From Dillenia suffruticosa (lineage: Eukaryota; Streptophyta; Magnoliopsida; Dilleniales; Dilleniaceae), in contig JAVTVX010000005.1 of assembly GCA_033439265.1 (NCBI GenBank), forward strand, positions 1,932,001-1,996,000: DNA of 64,000 bases, written 5' to 3'. Positions 39,787 to 50,219 of the stretch are shown here, one piece after another; within the stretch, counting starts at the first letter, position 1; the number at the start of each line of letters is the position of its first letter. The notes under the pieces are model-generated. The model was not told the origin of the DNA. It saw only the letters and a list, made by a program, of their open reading frames with translations, and searched no databases. The position numbers were made by a program, and so were the translations under genes.

Positions 39787-41239
39787 ATTAAATTGCAAAG
39801 AATGTTTTTGGAGTCAACAAAGAAAAAGGCCGCACGGCTTTCACAGTGAAACAGTTGGGTTCGAAGAGCATGAAAGTCAGCACTTCGTTGTTTTCTTATC
39901 TTTGTGGAGACTTTATAAGTTTACATGTCCTTTTCTTTTGGTATTCAAAATCGCCTTTTCCAGTGTTGTGCTTATGTTTGGTCAATAACAATGCTCCACA
40001 TATCTCACCCACCCCAAACAAAGAAAAAATGACAAAAATGGTGTCAAATAGTTCTTGAGGAAAACGAGGAGGGATGATTTAGGAGTCCTCCTTGTCCAAT
40101 GAAGTCCTCTAAGGAAAATAGTGCCATTTGCAAACCGAAGGTGGGAGATCGGAATATTGGTGCTGCCAAAGCTCAAGCCTTTACCACGAGTGAAGCCTTA
40201 ACCCTATCAATCCATTTACCCACACTGATGCTGTTGCTGTGGAGATACATTTTTTGATCCACCCCTCCACTTCTGTCCAATTTCCATCATTTTCGTCATA
40301 AACCCCAGAAAATCTCAATTTACACTGTTATAATCTTTCTCGAAGCCATATTTTTTGGTTAACACTGAAGCTGCAAAGGTTATATGCAACAATTCACCAA
40401 ATCCTATTTCGTGCACCTTCAGTCATACATCATATATTGCGACTATCAACAAGTTATATATCATATAACCTCCCAATTTAGAAGTATGGAGGAATATATC
40501 TTGGTTATATATTTAAATAAAAAACGTAACTATCAAAAAGTTATGTATTATGATTCTTTTCAATTTCATAACATTTCAGTTGTGAATTTTTATTATTTCA
40601 TTATGGTTACTAAGTTGAGTAATATTTGGGAAAAAAATTCTTTTAATAGAGTAGTCCTCCTAAATATAGAAAAAAATAAAAAAAAAAATTGATCAATTGA
40701 TAATCGAGATGTTAAATCTCTTAATTAAATTTCGGATTCGAAACTTAGAAATAAAAAAAATTATACTCTCTGAATAGGGCATCTACAAATGTTTGAATTA
40801 GATTAGTCAGAGTATGGTTTGAAAAAATTTTAAAAAAATAAATAAAATAAGAATAAAGAAAACAAATTGGTCCAACGGTTGTTAATCGCAGGGGCGTTTC
40901 CACCGGGTCCATTTTCAATTTTGTGAGTGAAATGATGCACGAGATCACCTTGTCCACTCGTGGATGCAAAAGTCCAACAACATCTGTATTTCTTTTCTTA
41001 GTCCTGCTTGAAGAAGTCTAGTACACAAAAGTACGGTCTTCACAGTTTAACAAAGTACACAAATTTTATAAGTTCTCTGCTGATCGACAAGATGTGGGAT
41101 TTGCATGCTTAACAAACAACTTGATAGTCCTATTTCCTAATTTTCTCATGTCTAATGTTCATTAAAAACTTGTTGTTTGCACTTCGCTTCATGTAATGTA
41201 TGTTCGGGGCATTGCACATACAAATTTAACGTGCAATCC

Positions 41240-41300
41240 ATGTAATCTGCAGTGGACACGTGGTCGGCGGAGGTCAAAGTTTGCGACTGCAGCGCAGTAC
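41240..41300 (+). promoter_or_regulatory. G-box/ABRE plus W-box cluster far upstream of the GRAS gene
   Basis: GACACGTGG contains the G-box CACGTG (41257-41262), the core of ABA- and light-responsive elements. AGGTCAAAG (41271-41279) is a W-box (TTTGACC) on the minus strand. They lie 9 bases apart in a locally GC-richer patch about 1 kb before the probable first exon of the GRAS gene. Whether they act on that gene is inference. Confidence 0.3.
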
Positions 41301-42249
41301 TGTTAAACTAGGGACGTCAACACCAGAATATCTGACGCTGTTAAAGCCGCGTGGGTCCAACACCCCCACGTTTCGCGCCATTCTTTTACCTGTCTTGTTC
41401 CAAATTTTACTCAATTTACCAAAAAGCCCCTTCTTCCACCCCCATTCCCCTCGTAGACATTATATAAATTATTAATTACGGTGGGAAATAATAAGAGAAT
41501 AATCATTTTGACATTTTTCCTGATGTCTGTTTTCAAATGGTCATATATTTTTATATATATTTTCCCTTCTTCAACCGGACAAAACGAAAAGCTTATATAT
41601 TTTTAAATATATATATTTTTAAATTTTAAACAACAGTCTCTTACCTGTTTTCAAAAACTACAATAATAAACTGAATTTTAATCTCTTTCATATCAAAATT
41701 TTGGATAAACTTTAAATTATGTATAATATTTGATCAATGTATTTGTGAAATGAATTTATTAATGCAAAATGATCAAGTTCCTTAATATTTTTTTTTCAAA
41801 AAAAAAAAAAAAAAAGAAATCCAAGTGCATGCAACTAAAAGATATTATTGCTGAAGAGTTGGGCAGTTCCAAACATTCGTAAAAGGACAAAGAGACGAGC
41901 TGTCGGCAAAGGCTTACATTGTCATACTAAGTTTGACCATTTTAAGATAGCCTCCTAATCAATATTAATTTTGACTAAAACTTTGTTAAAATCTAAGACC
42001 GCCACCACCACACAATAGCATTATTAAATGTACATGTTGTGTTGGTCACTCACTTGTTAATTTTTCAAAAATATAAATAATTACTCTCGCCACAGCTACC
42101 AACATTTATTTTTATTAGTTTATGATTATTATGATTATTATTATTTTAACAAATAAAAAATACGCGCCTTCTAGATCGCATTAATGGTGGAATATGGGGT
42201 TTCTGGTAATTTGACAACCAATGGTAGAATTTTAATTTTGGGGAATGAA

Positions 42250-43167
42250 GAAGGGTAAAATGGATATGAAATGCTACAAACGGAAGGCAATTCGTCGTCT
42301 TCGTTTTTGGCGAGGGCGAAGTTTAAGTTTGGTCGTGCAGAGCAGTGGGGAAGGATAGGAAGAAGCAAAGCAGAAAACGAAGTCTCTCTCTCTCTCACAA
42401 AGGGGTGTGTATCTAAACACAAGCTAGCAAATTTTCACGTTGAACTTCATGTGGGTCTTCCTTCAAAACATTTGTTTTTGCTCTCATTTTCGTTACTCCT
42501 AAGATATCTTCTTTTCCTCCTTGTTTTGTGGTTAAATTAAGATGGTGTTTAATGTTTCATCTGATAACTCCGGAATATCTTTTTTTTTCTTGGGAGTGAT
42601 TCATGGCTTGTTGGAACTGGCTCTTTGAAAATCTTGTGAAAGAAAATTCTCTTGCTGTCGATGCTGTAAGGAAATCTTCACTTGATACAAATTTTAGCAT
42701 TGTGTTGGTTGATGAATTATATGTCTGTAAGTGTTTTTTGTTCTTAACTTTTTCTTGGCTTTGGGTCCTCAACCTCATCTTCTGTTTCTCCATTTTTTTT
42801 TTCCGTGCAATTTAGTCTGCCTCCTCATATCTATGGCGCTTTTTTTTTTTGGGTTCTGCACGTATTTGTTGAAGGGACTCAACGAATCCTTAGAATCACT
42901 GTCCAGTTACCTGGTTCTTTTTTGGCGTTTCTAATCCCTCCTCCAGAATATCTTTAACCTTTGCATAGTTTTTTATTTTCTCTCATAGATATATGATATA
43001 TATGTCTTTTGAAATTTTCTCAATGGCATTTTGCTCTTTGATGAGCTGCAACAGTATAGCTGGCCTGTAAAAATTGCTCATGAAGGGACATGATGCTAGG
43101 TGCTAGTGGTGGTGTCAGAAACCTCCAGAACTGAATTTCTTTTGTCATTGCAGTGAATTGATTATGT

Positions 43168-43213
<46 letters not shown>

Positions 43214-44291
43214 AAAAGGCTATTTTGAATTTTTTCTTCAAAGCATCAGTTGGTTAACATGAATTTTGGTTTCTTTCATCCTGCTGGGATCCATCTTTCA
43301 TTGGGCAGCTTATCATTCGAGCTGGATTTAGTTTCCAAAATGAATTCCATGTTGCATATGGCATACGTGCAGGGTATGGGTTTCTTTCTCCCTTTGGAAT
43401 CTTCTGTTCCGGTCTTTGTATGACATCACAAGCATAAGTGGCTGTCATTAAGTTTGGTGCACTTTGTCTAGGTTCGAATACTTTGTTTTGCGCCTTTTCT
43501 TTTAAAAGTAATGTAATTTTACTTTTAGTGAGAAGATTAGCTTTTGTAGGAAATTGGTATTATTATGGCATGAGATATCCTAATGATGGATATTTATCCC
43601 TATCCATCGCCTTTCTTCTTGCCATGCCAAATGCTTTGGTATTCATATCATACTCCACTTTTTATTATCATTTTTCGTGATTGACATCGTTAATTACCCA
43701 AGCAATGCGCAAATGGGTTGCCAATTTTGGTCTTTAGATTAATGATGGACACTAGCTTGGGAATTCCCTTTAGTTATAGCATTCTTTTTTTCCCAAAATC
43801 ACTGTAGGCTCCAAGTGAGGTGAGCTTGTATAGATGGATGATGCTACTTCTGTATGTGTTCCAAGAATTAGGCCCTTAGAAGACCCAGATGACCTAGAGC
43901 ACTAATGCTAGGCTCATCTAAGTCATTGTTAGTTGTATCAAGTCAATTTTTGTTTTATTTTCAAATATTGCCCCATTTTCATTGTGAATAACGTGGGCAT
44001 TTATCTTAATAATCATCCCAGGTTTTGTTCAACTGGCATTTATGTCTCACACCATAGAACTTAAATTTCATGGATAGTCAAGAGACTTCTATAAAGTATA
44101 TGTTGTTTAGATTTGTTTGTATCATCAGAAATTGGAATGTGATGGTTCTGTTATTCTCTCTGCAGATTATCTTACTCCATTGCTAAATTAGAAGGCTGAT
44201 AGCAGTTGGCATTTCTGTATGTTCGTACCTAAAAACTGATATAGTAGAGCTCCACCAACATTGTTACTAGGAAGGTCTAAACATTACGGTC
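42250..44291 (+). other. probable 5' leader and leader intron of the GRAS gene
   Basis: PAT1-branch GRAS genes commonly have an intron in the 5' UTR. Here CTCTCTGCAG (44156-44165) is a good acceptor 126 bases before the first possible ATG. A leader-like, CT-containing region lies at about 42.28-42.55 kb. The space between has no coding gene, though it contains an (AT)n run (43172-43211). The exact first donor is not determined. Confidence 0.4.
43172..43211. repeat. (AT)n microsatellite
   Basis: About 20 uninterrupted AT dinucleotides inside the putative leader intron of the GRAS gene. Confidence 0.95.
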
Positions 44292-44333
44292 TTGCCAATT
44301 GTTCTGCTGAATCGGACTGTTGGTTATTCATCG

Positions 44334-45929
44334 ATGCAAGAATCTCAGACAATTCCTTGTGGAATCCACAGGTTCCATAGGAAGCCTGTGCAATATGTTG
44401 AAACTTGTTGTTCGCTTCATTGCTCAAACTCAGACAATGGCAGCATAGGGATACATTCTTCAGGTCCAATTTCAGAACCATACTGCACCCTTGAATCATC
44501 CTCAGTAAATGGTTGTCACCTAGTTTGCAACTCTCCATCAACTGTTAGTTTCTCACCAAGTGGAAGTCCCATCTCACCAAATGATTCTCAATCATACCCA
44601 GATCCTTGTCTCTCACCAGAAAAAGCACCTTGCAGTCCACTTAAAAAGTCTTGTGTATCAGAAGATGTCAACCATAAGCTACAAGAATTGGAAAGCTTAA
44701 TGCTTGCACCTGATCCAGATATCCTTGGCCTTAGCTTCACTGTGGGACTAACTCAAGTTTCTTTGGAGACTGAGAGGTGGAAAAAGATTACGGAGATGAT
44801 CTCCCAAGGAGACCTCAAAGAGGTTCTTATTGCCTGTGCAAGGGCAGTATCTGAAAATGATATACTGACTACAGAGTGGTTAATCTCTGAGTTACGTTCA
44901 ATGGTGTCGGTATCTGGGGAACCAATTCAGAGGCTCGGAGCCTACATCTTGGAAGGGTTAGTAGCAAGGTTTGCACAATCAGGAAGTGCAATTTACAAAG
45001 CTCTCAGGTGCAAAGAACCTGCAAGTCACGATCTCCTATCCTACATGCATCTACTTTATGAAATGTGCCCATATTTCAAGTTCGGATATATGTCTGCTAA
45101 TGGGGCAATTGCTGAGGCAATGAAGGATGAAGAAAGAGTCCACATAATTGATTTTCAGATTGCACAAGGAAGTCAGTGGATTTCCCTGATTCAGGCTCTT
45201 GCTGTGCGGCCTGGTGGACCCCCACACGTTTGCATCACTGTTATTGACGATTCTACATCTGCTTCTGCTCGGGGAGGAGGACTAGATATCGTGGCAAAGA
45301 GGCTATCAAAACTGGCACAGATGTGCAATGTTCCATTTGAATTCCGTGCTGTAGAGGTTTCTGCCTCTGAGGTTGAGTTTGAAAATTTAGGTATTCAACC
45401 GGGTGAAGCCCTGGCTGTGAATTTTGCTTTAATGCTTCACCACATGCCAGATGAGAGTGTGACAATTGAAAATCATAGAGACAGGATACTGAGAATGGTG
45501 AGGAGCTTGTCTCCGAAAGTAGTGACCCTTGTTGAGCAAGAATCAAACACTAATACTGCCCCTTTCTTTTCTCGGTTTCTTGAGACCCTACATTATTATC
45601 TCGCAATATTTGAGTCAATTGATGTGGCTTTGCCGAGGCAGCACAAAGATAGAATCAATGTGGAGCAGCACTGCCTTGCTCGGGATATAGTAAACATCAT
45701 AGCATGTGAAGGGGCTGAGCGAGTGGAGCGCCATGAACTTCTAGGAAAGTGGAGGTTACGATTTACACTGGCTGGATTTACACCATACCCTTTAAGTCCC
45801 TTAGTAAATGCTACAATTAAAACTCTGCTGGCAAACTACTGTGAGGGCTATACTCTGGAAGAGAGAGATGGGGCTCTTTATCTTGGTTGGATGAACAAAG
45901 CTCTCATTGCATCTTGCGCATGGCAGTGA
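44334..45929 (+). CDS. GRAS-family transcription regulator, PAT1 branch (SCL21/PAT1/SCL13-like)
   Basis: A single coding exon, 531 residues from this ATG. An in-frame ATG 42 bases upstream (44292) would add 14 residues, but related proteins start MQxSQ, as here (MQESQTIPCG). The N-terminal third is the variable, Ser/Pro-rich PAT1 type (YCTLESSSVNG, NSPSTVSFSPSGSPIS). The GRAS domain follows in order: LHRI (LIACARAVSEND … GEPIQRLGAYILEGLVARF), VHIID (VHIIDFQIAQGSQW), LHRII (VNFALMLHHMPDESV), PFYRE-type (TAPFFSRFLETLHYY) and a SAW end (ALIASCAW). PAT1-branch members act in the nucleus/cytoplasm in phytochrome A and stress signalling in Arabidopsis; the same role here is inferred. A poly(A)-signal-like AATAAA lies near 46074. 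The gene converges on the PARP-like gene, with only about 220 bp between their stop codons. Confidence 0.95.
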   Translation: MQESQTIPCGIHRFHRKPVQYVETCCSLHCSNSDNGSIGIHSSGPISEPYCTLESSSVNGCHLVCNSPSTVSFSPSGSPISPNDSQSYPDPCLSPEKAPCSPLKKSCVSEDVNHKLQELESLMLAPDPDILGLSFTVGLTQVSLETERWKKITEMISQGDLKEVLIACARAVSENDILTTEWLISELRSMVSVSGEPIQRLGAYILEGLVARFAQSGSAIYKALRCKEPASHDLLSYMHLLYEMCPYFKFGYMSANGAIAEAMKDEERVHIIDFQIAQGSQWISLIQALAVRPGGPPHVCITVIDDSTSASARGGGLDIVAKRLSKLAQMCNVPFEFRAVEVSASEVEFENLGIQPGEALAVNFALMLHHMPDESVTIENHRDRILRMVRSLSPKVVTLVEQESNTNTAPFFSRFLETLHYYLAIFESIDVALPRQHKDRINVEQHCLARDIVNIIACEGAERVERHELLGKWRLRFTLAGFTPYPLSPLVNATIKTLLANYCEGYTLEERDGALYLGWMNKALIASCAWQ

Positions 45930-46151
45930 AGACCCATCACCAAGCAAAATCTCAATGAAGTGGCAGCATATCACCACATATAGAGTGACCGTGGACCGAG
46001 GAAGAACTCTTTTTTCTATAACACTATGTTGTCAGTAATAGTTGCTGAAGTCTTTTTGGACATTACATGATTCAATAAAATTAGTTTCTTTCTGCATAAT
46101 TTAGGTGGTTTGAAAATTATTAAAATCTTTTACATTATTACACCCATGCAA

Positions 46152-47793
46152 TTAGGTAAAGACTATTACAAAGCAAGGAAGAACAGCACTAGGGTTTTGT
46201 GTGACTAAATATTCTGATTTTGAGCTCAACATTCTTCCTGTTGTTGCATCATCTCCTATTTCACTTTTCCGGTCTATATCAACTACCTCCCCAGAAATCA
46301 CCCGGCAAATTATCGCAGCTCTTTTAATATGCCTTTCCTTTATTATCTTGTATGTCTTCTCACTCAATGCCTTGCTGCTTGTGCTCAAGCGGATTCCATT
46401 TCTCCTGGTGTCTTCTGTATCAAAATCGAACTGAATTATTCTGCATAAATGGCAAGTGGGATCTTTGCACAGCAAGGAAATTTTGCCTTTTCTTCCTCTG
46501 CAACAATGCATTGTTGTGCCATAAAATCTCAGAATCTCATTTCCATCAACTATGCTTCTTGGATGCTTCTTACTTTTCTCACTCGCCATTTTCTTGACCA
46601 TCTCTCTGAACTTTTCAAACCTCTCGATAATTTCAGTTGGATTCTTCACTGTAAGGACTCTTTCAATCTTTGTAGATTGCTTTGAAGATCTCGATAATGC
46701 TGCATAGAAGATTGTCTGAACAATGGTTCTAGATAGGTCTCCATTGTCAAGCTCTGCATAGAATTGGACACAGACACGCAACCTCTTTGGATATAAGTAA
46801 AACTAATCAATACTGGCAATCTTCGACTCCGTAAACAACATTTGTAGGGAATAAAGGGCTAATTGGCTAACTATTGCCGGTCTGCGCATTAATGTAGAGT
46901 TTTTTAATTCTTAGCAATGCAACAGGAAATCAGAGCATTGTGTGCAGGAAACTATGACCCTGGATAAGCCCAAATATAGCATTACTTGGCAGGCAGTACT
47001 CTGAGTTTCTGTACAGTGACTCAAAGACCATAGAGCCTTCCTTACAAACATACAAGTACTAATCAAGTACTAAACATGCATCGTATCCTAAAACACATGA
47101 TGTTGTCTATATCTTATCGATCAAAATCTACTTCAGTGTGGATTTCACACTTAGCTGCAAGTTTTGGACCCAGAAGTTTATTCTTTATAATTACAATTGA
47201 TTGCAAAATAAAGAGCATTTTGGTGATTTTTTTCGTATATACGAAAGCAATCTTACCATTTTACTCTCTGCTTTCTTGTCCTGCTAGGCATAATGAAAGA
47301 CTTTTTCTTCTTCATGGGATTAATTCAAAATGAGAAGGAAATCACAAACAAAATGTTGTACCGTGTCATTGAAGAATAGCACTAAGATTTTGCAAACATA
47401 TGGTCACTGTGATATTGCAGAGATTTAACCAACGAGCACAACTACAACACTGCTTTTTTCTAGTCTCTGTTGTGCTGTATCAAGAAAAAATGCTAACGCT
47501 AAGCTGGAGAATGTACCATGATATCGATTGCGAATGTAGTTTCGCATGAAGACTACTTCAGGCATGGAATTTAGCACTCGAGAAGTTCTCTCTCCTTCAT
47601 CATTCTCGCTCTCAGAAGAGTAGTTTGAGACCTTAGTGATTCTGTTGAGCCAATAAGTCCCATTTTTACTCTGTGCTGTTAGTCCCTTATGAAAAATAGC
47701 TTCTGTCTGTGACCCTTTTTGCCCAATAAACACGTCTCTCAGCTTACCTCGGCAGCTCACAATCTCCTTCATTGATACCAAAACTGCATTCAT
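46152..47793 (-). CDS. PARP-like-fold protein related to plant C2H2-type zinc finger proteins, zinc finger absent
   Basis: Two exons are inferred: 47517-47793 and 46152-46753, spliced CATG/gtacat … tatgcag/AGCTT in phase 1, giving 292 residues without internal stops. The N-terminus (MKEIVSCRGKLRDV) and the later segments ELDNGDLSRTIV, IERVLTVKNPTEIIERFEKF and VDGNEILRFYGTT match a plant family annotated as C2H2-like zinc finger proteins (for example Arabidopsis At4g27240/At5g54630). So do the LC-x4-C-x2-C cluster (about 188-196), the AIICRVISGEVVD segment and the NPSAVLPCFVI tail. Their C-terminal half resembles a PARP/ADP-ribosyltransferase fold. Here the C2H2 finger that normally precedes the ELxxGDxSR segment was not found, and the usual RFHGT His is Tyr (LRFYGT). 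Enzyme activity is therefore doubtful. The start could be the MKEIV Met, seven codons later. The first about 25 codons and the upstream flank are tandemly duplicated. Confidence 0.7.
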
Positions 47794-48633
47794 CTCTCTC
47801 TCTCTCTTCCCCCAAATGTTGTTTCTCCTGGGAATTTCTTTACGTTATGCAAAATGGAAATTTGCAAACCAAGAAATTGTCTCCACAGTTATATTTATCG
47901 CCTCCCCCCCCCCCAAAAAAAAAAACCTGTCCCCATTTTAGCTCCATTTTGGCCTGTGCTGAATACAAAGACGAGAGGGGGAAACAGAAATAAAGGATTT
48001 TGTATCATATAGGACAGTGCAATAAAGAACCACTTGAGAATGCCCATTTCTTAGCGAATACTTCCAAATTTTAGGCTGCACTAGGCCTTTTGGTCTTGCA
48101 AACAGACGAGGCTTGGGAAAATAAAAATCTTCACAAATTCCATCCCACAACAATTTGTACCACCCGTTCAATCATCATCCTTTGTTTCATTCTGAGGTGA
48201 TTTTTCCAGAGAAAAGTTAATTGATATGCACCGCTGATCTTCCCAGAAAACTCACCAAAACTATCACATCCATCATCGAGTAGCTTTCTCAAATCACATG
48301 CACCACAAAATTTGAAGATGTAAATGCTTTTTGTTGGGACACCAATCCTGGTCCGTACGCTAGTATTTGTCTCCTCTCCTTGAAATGGCATGCAATAAAC
48401 AAGGTAATTGATCGCACTATTTAAATACTCAAATGGACCCACAATTATTTTAAATTCTTCCGGTTAAAATAAATTACTTCCGAAAATATGCTTAAAATTC
48501 TTCAAGTTCATTGGATATTGTAATTACTTAGTATTCTGGTAGCCAACAATAACCAGAACTCATTCCAAACATTACCATGCATTTTATATAACTACGACAA
48601 CCAACTTGCTCTACTAAAAATAGTAATTACAAC
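47719..48633. repeat. tandem duplication, copy 1 (about 915 bp)
   Basis: This copy runs from within exon 1 of the PARP-like gene (its first about 25 codons) through the start codon into about 840 bp of upstream flank. It repeats head-to-tail at 48634-49540. Shared landmarks include CACGTCTCTCAGCTTACCTC, GGAATTTCTTTACGTT, AGGCTGCACTAGGCCTTTTG and CTACTAAAAATAGTAATTAC. The copies differ by a few substitutions and small indels, mainly in a C/A homopolymer (about 47903-47925). Confidence 0.95.
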
Positions 48634-49540
48634 TTGCCCTATATAAACACGTCTCTCAGCTTACCTCGGCAGCTCACAATCTCCTTCATTGATACCAAAA
48701 CTGCATTCATCTCTCTCTCTCTCTCTCTTCCCCCAAATGTTGTTTCTCCTGGGAATTTCTTTACGTTCTGCAAAATGGAAATTTGCAAACCAAGAAATTG
48801 TCTCCACAGTTATATTTATCGCCTTCCTCCACCCACCCAAAAAAAAAAGCCTGTCCCCATTTTAGCTCCATTTTGGCCAGTGCTGAATACAAAGACGAGA
48901 GGGGAGACAGAAATAAAGGATTTTGTATCATATAGGACAGTGCAATAAAGAATCACTTGAGTATGCCCATTTCTTAGCGAATACTTCCAAATTTTAGGCT
49001 GCACTAGGCCTTTTGGTCTTGCAAACAGACGAGGCTTGGGAAAATAAAAATCTTCACAAATTCCATCCCACAACAATTTGTACCACCCGTTCAATCATCA
49101 TCCTTTGTTTCATTCTGAGGTGATTTTTCCAGAGAAAAGTTTATTGATCTGCACCACTGATCTCCCCAGAAAACTCTATCGAGAAGCTTTCTCAAATCAC
49201 ATGCACCACAAAATTTGAAGATGTAAATGCTTTTGGTTGGGACATCAATCATGGTCCGTACCCAACATTTTGTCTCTTTTCTCCTTGAAACGGCATGCAA
49301 TAAACAAGGTAATTGATCGCACAATTTAAATACTCAAATGGACCCACAATTATTTTAAATTCTTCCCGTTAAAATAAATTATTTCCGAAAATATGCTTAA
49401 AATTCTTCAAGTTCATTGGATATTGTAATTACTTGGTATTCTGGTAGCCAACAATAACCATAACCCATTCCAGACATTACCATGCATTTTATATAACTAC
49501 GACAACCAACTAGCTCTACTAAAAATAGTAATTACAACTT
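48634..49540. repeat. tandem duplication, copy 2 (about 907 bp)
   Basis: This copy begins at TTGCCCTATATAAACACGTC, directly abutting copy 1, and ends ATTACAACTT at 49540, where similarity stops. It contains the first about 25 codons of the PARP-like gene (about 48646-48708, minus strand), cut off from the rest of exon 1. It could at most give a truncated transcript or act as an extra upstream promoter copy. A 92-codon minus-strand frame (48816-49094) corresponds to a 77-codon frame in copy 1 (47938-48171). Neither has a recognised domain. Confidence 0.95.
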
Positions 49541-49784
49541 AATTTCTCACAAGGGAGAGATTCTCATGATAACAATGCTCAAAAGAAATAAAACACTAAT
49601 TGCCCTACTACCAAAAACAAAATCTGTAATTAATGCATTCAAAACGAATACATCATTTAAAGGCAGACAAAGCACTAATTCACCGTGTAAGAATTACAGC
49701 AACACCACCAGATTCCCGTGGATGTAACAGTAAAAAGTTATACCATGAAAATAAAGAAATAAGATTTGAAAAATCTAACCGTTA

Positions 49785-49865
49785 ATAATCTCACAATACT
49801 CAAACCGTATTAATCAGACAAAATTCGAATATCAATCGATGAAAAACATTGAAAAAAAAAAAGAA
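49785..49865 (+). repeat. SINE-like 3' end with A tail
   Basis: The core CAAACCGTATTAATCAGACA, then AAATTCGAATATCAATCGAT, is followed by an A12 run. It is the reverse complement of the 13.1-kb fragment and equivalent to the tail at 4.9 kb. Confidence 0.45.
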
Positions 49866-50219
49866 TTACAGCAGCGACACCTAACTTGAAAGTATAAGGC
49901 TTTTTAGTCATATGCCACCTAAACTGTGTCCAACCATAAGTGTTAAACCCCTTGCTTCTGTAGCATACAAAATTTGTAATATGCCTTATAGTGCATCAAG
50001 CAGATCCCGTAAGCAACTTAAATTAAAAGCACCATTTTGATTACAACAGAATATTCCGGGTCAGAAAATATCACAGAATTAGTTTCACATACGTATTGTA
50101 CAGAAGCTATGCATGCAGTATAGACAGCCAGCAGAAACAAAGGCAAAGCCAATTCTCACCATGCTTGTCAGGGTTCTTAATTTGTTGGCAAAAAATAACT
50201 TTTGTCATGTAATACGTAA

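Larger units (their letters stand above)
32250..41220. other. long intergenic region with dispersed repeats
   Basis: No gene is supported across about 9 kb. The first part (32.3-33.4 kb) contains partly repeated phrases such as TTGATCTTCATGGAAAATGTGA and TTTATTTTCATGGAAAATGTGA, suggesting an internal duplication in the 3' flank. Separately described are a hAT candidate (34.8 kb), SINE-like elements (37.7 and 39.4 kb) and a GA microsatellite (39.7 kb). Open frames are all short and of intergenic composition. Confidence 0.5.

Noticed and set aside
45253-45546. 97-codon minus-strand frame inside the GRAS gene
   Set aside because: Antisense shadow of a well-supported coding exon.
47938-49094. 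Matching frames (77 and 92 codons) in the two tandem copies, considered as a duplicated small gene
   Set aside because: The frames are shared because the DNA is nearly identical. There is no recognised domain, and they occupy upstream flank of the PARP-like gene.
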